Notes: generated by a model from the sequence alone, not told the origin. Shown: positions 1 through 8,465, counted from the first letter of the stretch. The stretch is 19,324 nt of DNA from JACRPI01 sp041671005 (GCA_041671005.1 JBAZCJ010000015.1:1-19324); one strand, 5' to 3'. Numbers and translations: made by a program.

Positions 1-1
1 A

Positions 2-364
2 CAAAATGGATTGTTTATAGTTACTGAAAGAAGCATGGGTTCAAATTATCATGATGAATTTAGGCAATGTGCAACTGAAGTAACTGGCATAGAATTACCA
101 AAAAAAGAAGGTGTCAATGTCAAGCAAGTGTTTGAAGATAATGGATTAACAAGTATTGTTATTAAAAATTTTCAATATGATTTAGAGTATTCCATAGAAA
201 AATATCTGTTATATATGCAATCAAGAAGTTATTGGAACCATGTACCAATAGAACAGCGAGAAGAAGTTCTTGCATATGCAAGAAGTTATTTTCAAAGAAC
301 TGTCAAAGAGGGTTTAATTCTTGTACCGCGTCATTACCAAGTCACTATTGGCAGATCACTGTAA
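2..364 (+). CDS. C-terminal part of a probable class I SAM-dependent methyltransferase (5' truncated by window)
   Basis: The frame is open from the window edge (codons begin at base 2), so this is the tail of a longer gene; the TTG at 11 need not be a start. About 121 residues are visible. They begin with QNGLFIVTERS, which looks like the last strands of a Rossmann methyltransferase, where a glycine turn precedes a strand ending in a charged residue. An aromatic helical segment follows (ESRSYW-like stretch, WNHVPIEQREEVLAYAR) and a terminal strand, YQVTIGRSL. This tail is common in methyltransferases acting on small molecules or lipids, but the SAM-binding glycine motif lies outside the window, so the assignment rests on the C-terminus alone. 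Its 3' end overlaps the convergent phosphatase gene by 9 bases. Substrate unknown. Confidence 0.5.
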   Translation, partial: QNGLFIVTERSMGSNYHDEFRQCATEVTGIELPKKEGVNVKQVFEDNGLTSIVIKNFQYDLEYSIEKYLLYMQSRSYWNHVPIEQREEVLAYARSYFQRTVKEGLILVPRHYQVTIGRSL

Positions 365-952
365 ATGCTTTACACAATTCAACACATGCACAGTATGTTT
401 TTTATTATCATCGATTTCTAAAATAGTAACTGCAGTATTTTGTGGATGATATTTGTGAAACTCTTTAATGTCTTTTTCAAAAATGTGTAAATAAAGCAAG
501 GTTAATGGTCCACCATGGCCTACTATTAAAATAGTTTCTTTGTTGTATTTTTGAATGAAATTATCATAAAATGAAATAACTCGTTTTTGGAGGTCTTGAG
601 GAGATTCTCCTCCTCTCGGTTTATGTTTTAAATACTCTAAATTATTATTTTGAAGAGATAATTTTCTTTCTTCTTCTGTTTTTCCTTCCCATTCGCCAGA
701 ATTACGTTCTCGTAATATTTTTTCATAAATCACAGGAGTTTTGGGATGAAATTTCATAATTTCTTCTGTTGTTTGTTTAGTACGTTCTAAATCACTAGAA
801 TATACAATATCTATCTTTTCATCCTTTAATCTTAATGCAACTTTTTTTGCTTGTTCCTGTCCTTTATCATTAAGGGTTCCAACATTCCATCCTTGAATAA
901 TTCCTAAATTATTTTCGTGGGTTTCTCCATGTCTAACAATAATGAGTTTCAT
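356..952 (-). CDS. Histidine phosphatase superfamily protein (phosphoglycerate mutase-like)
   Basis: This is a 198-residue cytosolic protein of the histidine phosphatase superfamily. The N-terminal RHGET motif carries the phospho-accepting His8, with Arg7. SSDLERTKQT (Arg57) supplies the second phosphate-binding arginine, Glu82 in LRERNSGEWEG is the likely proton donor, and VGHGG gives His146. The length fits the small cobalamin phosphatase CobC/PhoE/GpmB-like branch rather than full glycolytic phosphoglycerate mutase (about 230-250 residues). The substrate cannot be told from sequence: broad phosphatase, alpha-ribazole phosphatase or phosphoserine phosphatase are all possible. Its ATG overlaps the stop of the upstream hydrolase by 4 bases (ATGA), so the two genes are very probably co-transcribed and translationally coupled. 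Catalytic residues are complete, so it should be active. Confidence 0.85.
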   Translation of the reverse strand: MKLIIVRHGETHENNLGIIQGWNVGTLNDKGQEQAKKVALRLKDEKIDIVYSSDLERTKQTTEEIMKFHPKTPVIYEKILRERNSGEWEGKTEEERKLSLQNNNLEYLKHKPRGGESPQDLQKRVISFYDNFIQKYNKETILIVGHGGPLTLLYLHIFEKDIKEFHKYHPQNTAVTILEIDDNKKHTVHVLNCVKHLQ

Positions 953-1473
953 GATATCATCTTCAGTAATCCTGGAAATTTTTTTTCACAGCAATGTCCT
1001 CCATTTTTAATAAGACATATTGTAACTCCTAATTTTTTAGCGAGTTCTTCTGCTTTTTTTAATGGAACGTACGGATCATTGTCTGCATGAATAACATATA
1101 TTTTTTTACATTTTTTTCGGATAATTTTCCAATCAAAGGGATGAATAAATGCTTTTGTTGGTTCATCAAATTCATTGTCTAACCGAGAAGCAAATCCTGC
1201 AATAATATATGCAGTATGTATATGATATTTTTCCAGAATGTGTAAGAGAAAAGTTGCACCTAAACTATGGCCAATAAATATTGAATCAGGAGTAATATGT
1301 TTTTCATATGTTTTTAACGTTCTCATCCATTGTTCAGGCTTTTGATTATGATAAATCGGAAATTGGGGTACAAAAACTGTGTAACCTTTATTTTCAAGCT
1401 TCAATTTTAACCAAAGAAACCAATTATCTTTTGGGCTGTTATTACATCCATGAATAATGAAAACAGTTGTCAT
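949..1473 (-). CDS. RBBP9/YdeN-like alpha/beta serine hydrolase
   Basis: A 174-residue compact alpha/beta hydrolase of the RBBP9/YdeN type. It starts with a strand followed by the oxyanion motif IIHGCNNSP, in which the residues after HG resemble the family signature HGxxxxP. The nucleophile elbow is GHSLG with Ser70; the acid is Asp131 or Asp133 in HADNDPYVP; the catalytic His160 sits in NGGHCCEK. The typical family length is about 170-190 residues, so the gene is complete. Family members are serine hydrolases of mostly unknown natural substrate. It is first in a two-gene unit with the downstream phosphatase. A TATA-like element (ATATAACA on the minus strand) is centred about 26 bases upstream of the ATG, which suggests a nearly leaderless transcript. 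Confidence 0.82.
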   Translation of the reverse strand: MTTVFIIHGCNNSPKDNWFLWLKLKLENKGYTVFVPQFPIYHNQKPEQWMRTLKTYEKHITPDSIFIGHSLGATFLLHILEKYHIHTAYIIAGFASRLDNEFDEPTKAFIHPFDWKIIRKKCKKIYVIHADNDPYVPLKKAEELAKKLGVTICLIKNGGHCCEKKFPGLLKMIS

Positions 1474-1492
1474 AAGATTTAAAAGTAATAAT

Positions 1493-1503
1493 CTTGTTAT
1501 ATG
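1493..1503 (-). promoter_or_regulatory. TATA box for the hydrolase-phosphatase pair
   Basis: Read on the minus strand the element is CATATAACAAG, centred about 26 bases before the ATG at 1473. This is the distance expected for an archaeal promoter with a leaderless or near-leaderless transcript. No Shine-Dalgarno match precedes the ATG. Confidence 0.5.
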
Positions 1504-1517
1504 TTTTTCTGAAAATG

Positions 1518-1527
1518 TTTATATACT
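1518..1527 (+). promoter_or_regulatory. TATA box for the soluble GT2 gene
   Basis: TTTATATACT is centred about 26 bases before the ATG at 1548, with purine-rich sequence (GAAAATG) just upstream that could act as a BRE. No ribosome binding site is seen before the ATG, so a leaderless mRNA is likely. The element lies back to back with the hydrolase promoter in the 74-base divergent gap. Confidence 0.65.
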
Positions 1528-1547
1528 GATTCTTGTTTTAAACATAT

Positions 1548-2231
1548 ATGGTATTATATAAAGATATAACAATAATAATCCCTACATTAAATGAAGAAAA
1601 AAATATTGAAAAGTTAATTATTCTTTTAAAAAAAACATACAAATGTATTAAAATAATAGTTGTTGATGATGGTTCAAAAGATAAAACACAATGTGTTGCA
1701 AAAAAAGCAGGTGCAATTGTCATTGATCGTTCGCAAAAAACGATTCATGGGCTTTGTATTAGTGTTATTGAAGGGATTTGTACAGCTAAAACTCTCTATG
1801 TTATTGTAATGGATGGAGACATGCAGCATCCATATGATAAAATAAAAGATTTTGCTCATGAGTTTGAGAAAGCACAACTCATTGTAGGAACGCGAGAACA
1901 GGTATTGAATGATTGGCCGTGGCATAGGCGCATAATGTCAAAGTTAGCAATTTTGTTAGGTCAATTAAGATTAAAAATCTCAGGTGCATATTGCAAAGAT
2001 ATTGTTTCAGGATTCTTTGGGATTGAAACAAAATTGTTTAAATATGTTGTTGCAAGAAAATATGATAAATATGAATTAAAAGGCTATAAAATATTGTTTG
2101 ATACTCTCAAATATTTACCTTCGAAAACAAAAATAAGTCAAGTGCAATACGATTTTGGATTACGATCAGAAGGTACATCAAAAATAAATTATAAACATGT
2201 TTTCTATTATTGGAGATCATTATTTAAATAA
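1548..2231 (+). CDS. GT2 polyprenyl-phosphate glycosyltransferase (DPM1-like, soluble)
   Basis: A 227-residue GT-A fold glycosyltransferase of family 2. Visible motifs are IIIPTLNEEKNI at the N-terminus, VVDDGS (Asp40-Asp41) for nucleotide binding, and the metal-binding DGD (Asp89/Asp91) in MDGDMQHP. There is a GFFGI acceptor-side segment and near the C-terminus the RSEGTSK signature, matching the RxxGxSK element of dolichyl-phosphate mannose and glucose synthases. There is no C-terminal membrane domain, so it should act at the cytosolic face of the membrane. The inferred reaction is transfer of a sugar from a nucleotide sugar to polyprenyl phosphate; which sugar cannot be read. It converges on a GT-C operon (25-base 3' overlap) whose enzymes would use such lipid-linked sugars. 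Confidence 0.85.
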   Translation: MVLYKDITIIIPTLNEEKNIEKLIILLKKTYKCIKIIVVDDGSKDKTQCVAKKAGAIVIDRSQKTIHGLCISVIEGICTAKTLYVIVMDGDMQHPYDKIKDFAHEFEKAQLIVGTREQVLNDWPWHRRIMSKLAILLGQLRLKISGAYCKDIVSGFFGIETKLFKYVVARKYDKYELKGYKILFDTLKYLPSKTKISQVQYDFGLRSEGTSKINYKHVFYYWRSLFK

Positions 2232-3580
2232 AATATAAAATAATCACATTCTCCAGATGAATTAATTGCTGTGTTAAAATTCTGTTGAAGGGATTTTATG
2301 AACGCATTATGTGCAGTAGTACAAGTAGTATCTAGTGGTGGGCATGGAAGAATATCGCAGCTGTTTAACAAAATCATATGAGCTTCACTAATTTTTTCGT
2401 TTAGTTCATATATTTTTTCAGTGTTGTACAGTGGAAAGTATATGAGTTCGGCAGTTTTGTTAGTATATGCAATCATACTTGGATTTGAAATCCATATTTC
2501 TTCAAGGGACGTATCTGCAAGAGCATCATAGAAAAAATCGAGATGATCATCATAGGTATTAAAGTGTAAAAGTGGAATTGTATATAAAGCCCATACAATC
2601 ATTAAAATCACATAAACAATCTTTTTTTTGTGGATATTTTGAATATGTTCAACAATTAATGTAAGTCCATACACCGTTAAAAATATCAAAAATGGAAGTA
2701 ATGATATAAGTAATCGTGTTTCTTTATGTTTTTCAAAAATGAAAGGTATAAATCCAACAATAAAAATAGTTACAATAAATATTTTTTCTAATTTTTTTTC
2801 TTTAAGAATAAAATAAATTCCTGCAATTGTTACGATAAAAAAAAGATTTTCTTTAAATAATTCGACAAAATAATACCACCAGGGTTGATAAAATATCCAT
2901 CCTGTATTTTGAGTCATGTATACTTGTAGTGTAAATGGATAAAAGGGATCATGATATAAAAAAATGTTCGTAATACAAAAGATGGATACGGGAATTCCAA
3001 ACCCGGTAATAATATCTACAATTTTTTCTCTTTTTTTTAAAAGAGTATATACTAAAATAGAACTAATGATTATTACTTGAAAAAATCGAGTCATCATGCT
3101 GACCCCAAAAAGTATTCCTGTCAAGAAAGGTTTTTTTTCATAATAATAAATTCCAAGTAACAGAAAAAATGTTGCAGGAATCTCAGTTTGTAATACTGTG
3201 GTATACAGAAAAAAAAGAGGCGTAAATGCAAGAAAGAGTGATGAAATAAGTGCAGTCGTTTTATTAAAATATTTTTGTCCAATACAATACGTTAATACAA
3301 TGCATCCTATGCTAAAACCAAACGTAAGTATTTTCCCCCACATAATCTCATTTAACCCGAGTTTCCAAAGAAATCCAAGCATGAGCGGCCAAATGAGTGG
3401 TCGTTCACTTTCCCACAATCCTGCATGACCCAAAGAAAAAATGTATTTACCCATACCAACATAGACAGAAGCGTCCCACCACAGGTCACGTGCGTAAAAT
3501 AGCGAACTTAACTGTATTCCAAAGAAAATAAGCACTATCAAACCTAAAGGCCAATGTTCTTTTACATTTTTCATGTCCAT
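2207..3580 (-). CDS. PMT/ArnT-like GT-C membrane glycosyltransferase
   Basis: A 457-residue polytopic membrane protein of the GT-C superfamily. An N-terminal membrane helix is followed by the first external loop carrying ARDLWWDASVYVGMGKYI, with Asp32 and Asp36. This is the arrangement used for catalysis by PMT (protein O-mannosyltransferase), ArnT and related enzymes that use a lipid-linked sugar. A second family-like segment is ESERPLIWPLMLGFLWKLG. About ten further hydrophobic stretches follow, then a soluble C-terminal tail of about 110 residues containing several cysteines (CDILPCPPLDTTC, ECDYF). It is last in the five-gene minus-strand operon, 24 bases after the thioredoxin-like gene. 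The upstream gap has no clear Shine-Dalgarno, so Met3 could also be the start. Acceptor (protein or glycan) unknown. Confidence 0.78.
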   Translation of the reverse strand: MDMKNVKEHWPLGLIVLIFFGIQLSSLFYARDLWWDASVYVGMGKYIFSLGHAGLWESERPLIWPLMLGFLWKLGLNEIMWGKILTFGFSIGCIVLTYCIGQKYFNKTTALISSLFLAFTPLFFLYTTVLQTEIPATFFLLLGIYYYEKKPFLTGILFGVSMMTRFFQVIIISSILVYTLLKKREKIVDIITGFGIPVSIFCITNIFLYHDPFYPFTLQVYMTQNTGWIFYQPWWYYFVELFKENLFFIVTIAGIYFILKEKKLEKIFIVTIFIVGFIPFIFEKHKETRLLISLLPFLIFLTVYGLTLIVEHIQNIHKKKIVYVILMIVWALYTIPLLHFNTYDDHLDFFYDALADTSLEEIWISNPSMIAYTNKTAELIYFPLYNTEKIYELNEKISEAHMILLNSCDILPCPPLDTTCTTAHNAFIKSLQQNFNTAINSSGECDYFIFYLNNDLQ

Positions 3581-3604
3581 GCATTAAGAAAGAGACTCAA
3601 TTAT

Positions 3605-4303
3605 TTAAGTATTGTCCTCTATATATTCGTAACAGTCGGTAAGATTCTCTGTTTCGCAAAGAATAGTCATCATTTCATTTTTATCATAAAGTCCACAATG
3701 TGTAGTATCATTAATAATTGTACATGGATATGACGTAATATTATAATATTGAATAAGAATATTTACTGGCGCAAGATTAAGGTCTACATCAAATGAAAAT
3801 ATTCCTAATTCTTTTTCATGTTCATGTTTGATATCTGTAAGAACAAATGATTGGGGATCACAATTAGGACATTCTTCTTTTTTTTGATAAAAAAATAAGA
3901 TAATACTTTGGTTGACATCACAAGATTGTTGCATTTTTTTCAGCATAGAAAAATAAAGGACTTCATTAATATTAAATCGGTTCTTTTGTTCTAAATAAAA
4001 TGGATCTTTCATGAATTCTTCTGTCAATGTCCTATATTGATCTATTTTTTCTCCTGTGTCCCATATATCTTTATTCATATTAAGCAGTCGCGCTTGCATG
4101 CTAAGACAGGTTCCTTCTTGACCAAATACGTCAGACATCATAGAAAGGGTTTGCATTTCTTCATAATTTTGAAGGAGAGTATTCATTCGTTCAACAATCG
4201 CATCTTCTCGTTCTTTATTGAGTGCAATATTCGAAAAATAAATTGTGATAAATATTAAAAGTGTAATTAAAAATGCAAGAGCAAGAATCTTTTTTTTTAC
4301 CAT
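3605..4303 (-). CDS. Membrane-anchored thioredoxin-like protein with CPNC motif
   Basis: A 232-residue protein with a short basic N-terminus and one hydrophobic segment (about residues 5-26, uncleaved anchor or signal). A helical region (30-125) leads to a thioredoxin-like fold. The strand SIILFFYQ leads into CPNC (Cys145, Cys148), and SYPCTII supplies the expected cis-proline (Pro193) two strands later. The domain should face outside. Other cysteines at about 66, 128, 194, 203, 216 and 224 could form structural disulfides. Four N-x-S/T sequons occur (Asn131, 188, 198, 220). The start codon overlaps the stop of the upstream glycosyltransferase (ATGGTAA) and has a GAGG ribosome site 8 bases before it. 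Its place among STT3-like genes recalls the thioredoxin-like Ost3/Ost6 subunits of eukaryotic oligosaccharyltransferase. That functional link is inference; a disulfide oxidoreductase acting on surface proteins is the simpler reading. Confidence 0.68.
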   Translation of the reverse strand: MVKKKILALAFLITLLIFITIYFSNIALNKEREDAIVERMNTLLQNYEEMQTLSMMSDVFGQEGTCLSMQARLLNMNKDIWDTGEKIDQYRTLTEEFMKDPFYLEQKNRFNINEVLYFSMLKKMQQSCDVNQSIILFFYQKKEECPNCDPQSFVLTDIKHEHEKELGIFSFDVDLNLAPVNILIQYYNITSYPCTIINDTTHCGLYDKNEMMTILCETENLTDCYEYIEDNT

Positions 4304-5535
4304 CGTATTTTCCTCTTAGTTACAACACTATATAATGAAACAAACCAAAAGAATTGGTATAAAAAGAAGAGAAATACAAACCCAATTGATCCAGGAATCC
4401 TCGTTTTAAGAGTTTGTTTAGCAAATCTCATGCCAATAATAAGCGTAAGAACAGTACAGCAAATAGAACAAAAACCAAAAATCCCAAACATACTTATTGC
4501 AAGGGGATCAAACTGCTTAAGTGAAAAGAGTGTCCAAAAATTATAATTGGTTAATGCAAAAAGAGAAATGCTTGTAATACTGTTAGATATAAGAAGGTAA
4601 GTAGAATAAATGAATAATGTTAATCCAAGGAAAATAATGGTCAAATTAAACGGGACAAAGTATCCAAATAATCCATATTGTCGTGAAAAAAACATACGCC
4701 GATGTTGTACTGCAGTAAGAATAGCTCCAGTATACCATCGTCTTCGTTGTCGAAATAATTCTGGTAACGTGGGGGGTATAATTGTTTTAACAAATGTTGT
4801 CATACAAAATGCAATCTTGTAATGAGCTTTATGAATTCTATATGCAATTTCTAGGTCTTCTGTAATATTGGTAGGATCAAAACAACCAATTTCTGTGAGT
4901 ACTGATTTACGATAAATAGAAAATGGTCCCGGGGTTACTTGGATTGTATCAAAAATAGAATAAATCTTTAAAAACAGAGATAATCCGAGGATATATTCTA
5001 ATTCTATAACTTTTTCAAGGAAATTTTTAGGATTTTTTACTTCAACAGTTATTGTAACTGCACCAATATCTTTATTTTTAAAATAAGGGATGGTTTTATG
5101 AAACACTTGTGGATCAACAATAGAGTCAGCATCCATGCATGCAATAAATTCACCATGTGCAGTTGCAATTCCTTGATTAAGGCATGCTGCTTTTCCCTTA
5201 TTTTTAAGATTATTAATAAATTTAATATTTTTTGATGTATATCGTTGTACTAGTTCAGCTGTTTTATCAGTGCTGCCATCATTAACTACTATTATTTCAT
5301 ATAATTCTTTTGGATAGTTTATTGTTTGGAGAGATTCAATTGACGCACCAATGGAATCTTCTTCATTATATGCAGACATGATAATACTTATTGTAGGAAG
5401 CGTGTCAGTATTTTCAAAGATTGGTGATGTAAATAGCTCATTTTTGTGTTCTATAAGGCTAAGAATTAAAACAACGATAAAATATGTGGATAAAAACCAG
5501 ACAATGTATACTAATCCAATATAAACAGTATTCAT
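4297..5535 (-). CDS. Processive GT2 membrane glycosyltransferase (cellulose/hyaluronan/PNAG synthase-like)
   Basis: A 412-residue membrane GT2 enzyme from the chosen start. One N-terminal membrane helix (about 4-28) is followed by the cytosolic GT-A domain. Motifs are SAYNEEDSI, VVNDGSTDKT (Asp86), the metal-binding DAD (Asp135/Asp137), TED (Glu226-Asp227, catalytic base) and QRRRW (Gln263-Trp267), the acceptor signature of processive synthases. About four C-terminal membrane helices follow. This full D, DxD, ED, QxxRW set indicates repeated addition of a sugar, or lipid-linked glycan synthesis, on the cytosolic side. The open frame extends to an ATG at 5562, overlapping the previous gene. 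The ATG at 5535 is preferred because GAGGT lies about 10 bases before it, while the ATG at 5544 has the same site only 1-2 bases away. Confidence 0.85.
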   Translation of the reverse strand: MNTVYIGLVYIVWFLSTYFIVVLILSLIEHKNELFTSPIFENTDTLPTISIIMSAYNEEDSIGASIESLQTINYPKELYEIIVVNDGSTDKTAELVQRYTSKNIKFINNLKNKGKAACLNQGIATAHGEFIACMDADSIVDPQVFHKTIPYFKNKDIGAVTITVEVKNPKNFLEKVIELEYILGLSLFLKIYSIFDTIQVTPGPFSIYRKSVLTEIGCFDPTNITEDLEIAYRIHKAHYKIAFCMTTFVKTIIPPTLPELFRQRRRWYTGAILTAVQHRRMFFSRQYGLFGYFVPFNLTIIFLGLTLFIYSTYLLISNSITSISLFALTNYNFWTLFSLKQFDPLAISMFGIFGFCSICCTVLTLIIGMRFAKQTLKTRIPGSIGFVFLFFLYQFFWFVSLYSVVTKRKIRW

Positions 5536-5548
5536 AAAAATCATAACC

Positions 5549-6925
5549 TCAATAATAAACACTCCATATACTTATATCGTTATTCTCGAAAACCTTTTTA
5601 AAGTTTTCCGTACTTTTAAGAACAAGAAGGAGTGAGGGATGTGGTGTCTCTGAAAAGAGAATAATATAGTCAATCTGATATTTTTCAAGAATAATCAAAG
5701 CTTCTTCGGTATTTTTAGTTAAAAGCAGTGAATAAACGTCATTAGGGATAGATTCGAGAGGAGTATTTTTGTCAAACATCACTCGTCTGTGGGTTATATA
5801 CTCAACAATAAATCCTTGTTGTTTATCAGTAAATATAATTGAGTTATCAAAACTATTTTCTTCAAGCCAAGTTAGTCCTTGAATTATTTCAGGTGAAGGT
5901 CCACGTGTAGCAATTCTACTTATGGTACTTGTTGTAGAAAAGATTATCCCCAGAACAAGAAGAAATAATACAATATTTTGTAAATATTGTAATTTCCATT
6001 CTCGTTGAAGAAGTGAAAAAAAACCACGTGTTGAACTTATGGTAATATATGGTATCAGATACAACAAATAAATTGGTGAGATAAACATAGAAAAACCAAT
6101 AATTAATATAATTAATCCAACATGTTTTCGAGCAAAGTAATCTGTTGAAATACCTAAAATTGTTAAAAAAATAGCAAAAATACTAAATCCATAATTTCCT
6201 CCTAGATCTGAAAGTAATTGTTGAATTATAGGAAGTAACATAGGAATTTGTACATGCATACTTTCATGCCTATAAAAGAAGAGAACAATACTAATGCCAG
6301 TAATAATTCCTGTAAGGACTAAAACATGTTTCTTTTTGTGATAACAAAAACAAATTAAAAAACCGATGATAATTATGCTGTGAAATATGTCATAAAAACT
6401 TAATAAGATAAACGGAATGTATGCTAAAATAGGTTTTTCTGTTTTGAGAATAATATATATCCCTATGCTAAATAAACATGCAATAAATCCTAATTCTGTT
6501 GCTTGTGAAAATAATGTTAATACTAATGGGCATGTAATAAGGAAAATTCCTGAGATTAAGCTAGTTTTTGAAGAAGAAAATAATGAAGAAATAAGAGTAT
6601 ACAGAAAATAAAGTGTGATAATTCCTAAGATAAACGGAAGGAATAATGATGCAAGATGTGTACCAATAATTGTTGAAAAAAGTCCTAATAAAATATCAAA
6701 TGGATCAAAAAAATAAAGGGTTTGTGAAATAACAGCAGGATCAGTAAATGGGATACCATTTGTTAAAACATATTCAGCCATGCGTATATGGTAATAACTA
6801 TTTTCTTCAGAAGGCCATGCTGCATGATAAATGTATCTATATGTAGGAATAATACTTAAAAGAAGTATCAAAAATATAAAAAATAAGCTAAAACTTAATG
6901 TCCGTTCATTTGCATGTACTTTCAT
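5549..6925 (-). CDS. STT3-like GT-C membrane glycosyltransferase, lacking WWDYG
   Basis: A 458-residue polytopic membrane protein. After the first helix comes WPSEENSYYHIRMAEYVLTN, close in form to the first external loop of STT3/AglB oligosaccharyltransferases (acidic residue, then YYHxR), followed by TDP. About eleven hydrophobic segments lead to a short soluble C-terminal domain of about 120 residues. Where AglB has WWDYG this protein reads IIFTDKQQGFIVEYITHRR, so the canonical motif is absent. Near the end, YQIDYIILF resembles the KYGVxYVLV strand of STT3. It is second in the operon: its start overlaps the previous gene by 20 bases and is preceded by a near-perfect ribosome site, GAGGTGAG, 5 bases upstream. 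It probably transfers a lipid-linked glycan at the outer face, but bona fide oligosaccharyltransferase activity is not supported. Confidence 0.7.
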   Translation of the reverse strand: MKVHANERTLSFSLFFIFLILLLSIIPTYRYIYHAAWPSEENSYYHIRMAEYVLTNGIPFTDPAVISQTLYFFDPFDILLGLFSTIIGTHLASLFLPFILGIITLYFLYTLISSLFSSSKTSLISGIFLITCPLVLTLFSQATELGFIACLFSIGIYIILKTEKPILAYIPFILLSFYDIFHSIIIIGFLICFCYHKKKHVLVLTGIITGISIVLFFYRHESMHVQIPMLLPIIQQLLSDLGGNYGFSIFAIFLTILGISTDYFARKHVGLIILIIGFSMFISPIYLLYLIPYITISSTRGFFSLLQREWKLQYLQNIVLFLLVLGIIFSTTSTISRIATRGPSPEIIQGLTWLEENSFDNSIIFTDKQQGFIVEYITHRRVMFDKNTPLESIPNDVYSLLLTKNTEEALIILEKYQIDYIILFSETPHPSLLLVLKSTENFKKVFENNDISIWSVYY

Positions 6926-8435
6926 AAAGTCTCACCTCTCCAACATATAATAATTTAAAACAATTATTATCTTCATAAGGTAAATATTCTAATCCATACA
7001 ATTTTTTTGCAGTAGGAGAAATATAAACATATGTTGCATTATATTTATTCATAATTCGTGTTGCAACAATTTTTGATTGAGTTGTAAATATAGTGTTAAT
7101 ATCTTTAATGCGTTGGCTAGCATCTCGTATTTGTAAAAAATTAGAATCTGTAACAGTTTTTCTATCCCCAAAATATTCAACATAATTCCCATCATCAACG
7201 AGTGCTAAGATTCTTGCATCATTTGGGGTAATTTCTGGAAGAAATCTTAAAAATGCAACTTCTTTCGCAGTGATACTCAGTGCTATTCTTTCTTTACTGT
7301 ACACAAATACGGGAATTACTGAACTCACAATAAAAAGTATAAAAACAATACTAAAAATAAAGGTGCTCCACCCGCGCATTTTAGTTCGTTGAAGATAATT
7401 ATGAAATAGCATGTAACCATAACCAGAAAGAATAACTGTAAACAAAGAGAGATAAAGCATTCCTGTAGTCCATTCAATTAATTTAAACCAAAGGAGGATA
7501 GTTGTTGTCAATGTAATCGCAATAATGGGGAATATTTTTTTTCTTTCTTCAAGGGTAATTTGTTGTGGTTCCGTAATTGTTTTTTTAAATGGATTATTAA
7601 ATAAGATATAATAAATAACCGTTAATCCAAAAAAGAGAGGGACAATTCCTATATGATATATTGAAGAGATGATAGTCAAATTATAATAATATTTGTCAAT
7701 TAATTGTGGGGGAATATTCTGCCAGAATATATTAATTCCATGTTCAAGTAATGGGCGTTTGTATAACAGAAGATAAAACCATGAAGAAAGAAGAATGCCA
7801 AAAAAAATAAATTCTTTTTCTTCTTTTTTATGAGGTATTTCATATATTTTTTCTAAGAATAAATAAAACAGAAGTCCAATAAGGAGAATCAGTGTTGATG
7901 ATTCCAGAAGTACAAGAAAACAAAGAAGGATACATGAATACAATGCATAATGTGGTTCTTGGATACGATAAAAACAATAAAGAAATAAAAATGTAACTGG
8001 AACTGCAAGAGATTGTGGGGATAATGCATTGACAGTCTCAACAAAATAAATTGGAGTGAATGTAGCAATACATGCACTGAATACTGCAATGGCCCTATTT
8101 TTTGTGATTTGTTCAGCAAGAAGATAAATAATAATAATAATAGTGCTTGCAAAAATGTTTGGAACAATTTTTAAAATATACCAGCTTGAACTAAAATACG
8201 TGATAAATGCAAAAATATAATGGAAAAAAGGTGAAAAAATAAACAATCTTCCTGAAAAACTAAGAGGATCGTAAAATAAAGGTATAAAATTAGTTTTAAT
8301 ATATTCTATTTGTCTTAAATGAAAATAAGATTCGTCATCGCTGTAATAAGGGGTAGAAAATGCAAAGTAAAATCTAATTGCGAGAGATACTATAATGAGA
8401 CATGCTAACAAAACATATGCTTGTTCTTTTCTCAT
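6906..8435 (-). CDS. STT3-like GT-C membrane glycosyltransferase, first gene of the glycosylation operon
   Basis: A 509-residue polytopic protein. After the first helix it carries YYSDDESYFHLRQIEY (Asp33, Asp34, Glu35), matching the acidic YYHLR-like first loop of STT3/AglB, then FYDP. About ten hydrophobic segments lead to a soluble C-terminal domain of about 110 residues. At the WWDYG position it reads LVDDGNYVEYFGDR, keeping an acidic residue and glycine but no tryptophans. KYNATYVYI then resembles a conserved STT3 C-terminal strand. The open frame reaches an ATG at 8498, but that adds 21 polar residues, and the TATA box CTTATAAAT lies centred about 26 bases before the ATG at 8435. This start is therefore chosen (leaderless mRNA). 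The last codons encode the ribosome site of the next gene. Acceptor and donor unknown. Confidence 0.7.
   Translation of the reverse strand: MRKEQAYVLLACLIIVSLAIRFYFAFSTPYYSDDESYFHLRQIEYIKTNFIPLFYDPLSFSGRLFIFSPFFHYIFAFITYFSSSWYILKIVPNIFASTIIIIIYLLAEQITKNRAIAVFSACIATFTPIYFVETVNALSPQSLAVPVTFLFLYCFYRIQEPHYALYSCILLCFLVLLESSTLILLIGLLFYLFLEKIYEIPHKKEEKEFIFFGILLSSWFYLLLYKRPLLEHGINIFWQNIPPQLIDKYYYNLTIISSIYHIGIVPLFFGLTVIYYILFNNPFKKTITEPQQITLEERKKIFPIIAITLTTTILLWFKLIEWTTGMLYLSLFTVILSGYGYMLFHNYLQRTKMRGWSTFIFSIVFILFIVSSVIPVFVYSKERIALSITAKEVAFLRFLPEITPNDARILALVDDGNYVEYFGDRKTVTDSNFLQIRDASQRIKDINTIFTTQSKIVATRIMNKYNATYVYISPTAKKLYGLEYLPYEDNNCFKLLYVGEVRLYESTCK
6931..6938 (-). promoter_or_regulatory. Strong Shine-Dalgarno of the second STT3-like gene
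   Basis: On the minus strand GAGGTGAG stands 5 bases before the ATG at 6925 and lies inside the last codons of the upstream gene (Glu-Val-Arg-Leu-Tyr). It is the best ribosome site in the operon, and it fixes this start. Confidence 0.8.
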
Positions 8436-8456
8436 AGTATGATTTAATGTATTATT

Positions 8457-8465
8457 ATTTATAAG
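8457..8465 (-). promoter_or_regulatory. TATA box of the glycosylation operon
   Basis: On the minus strand CTTATAAAT, preceded by GAGAAGG (possible BRE), is centred 26 bases before the ATG at 8435. It falls within the longer open frame, which argues that translation starts at 8435. It is the only clear promoter seen for the five minus-strand genes down to 2207. Confidence 0.75.

Noticed and set aside
7889..8167. 92-residue minus-strand open frame
   Set aside because: It is a hydrophobic shadow frame inside the first STT3-like gene, with no start signal.
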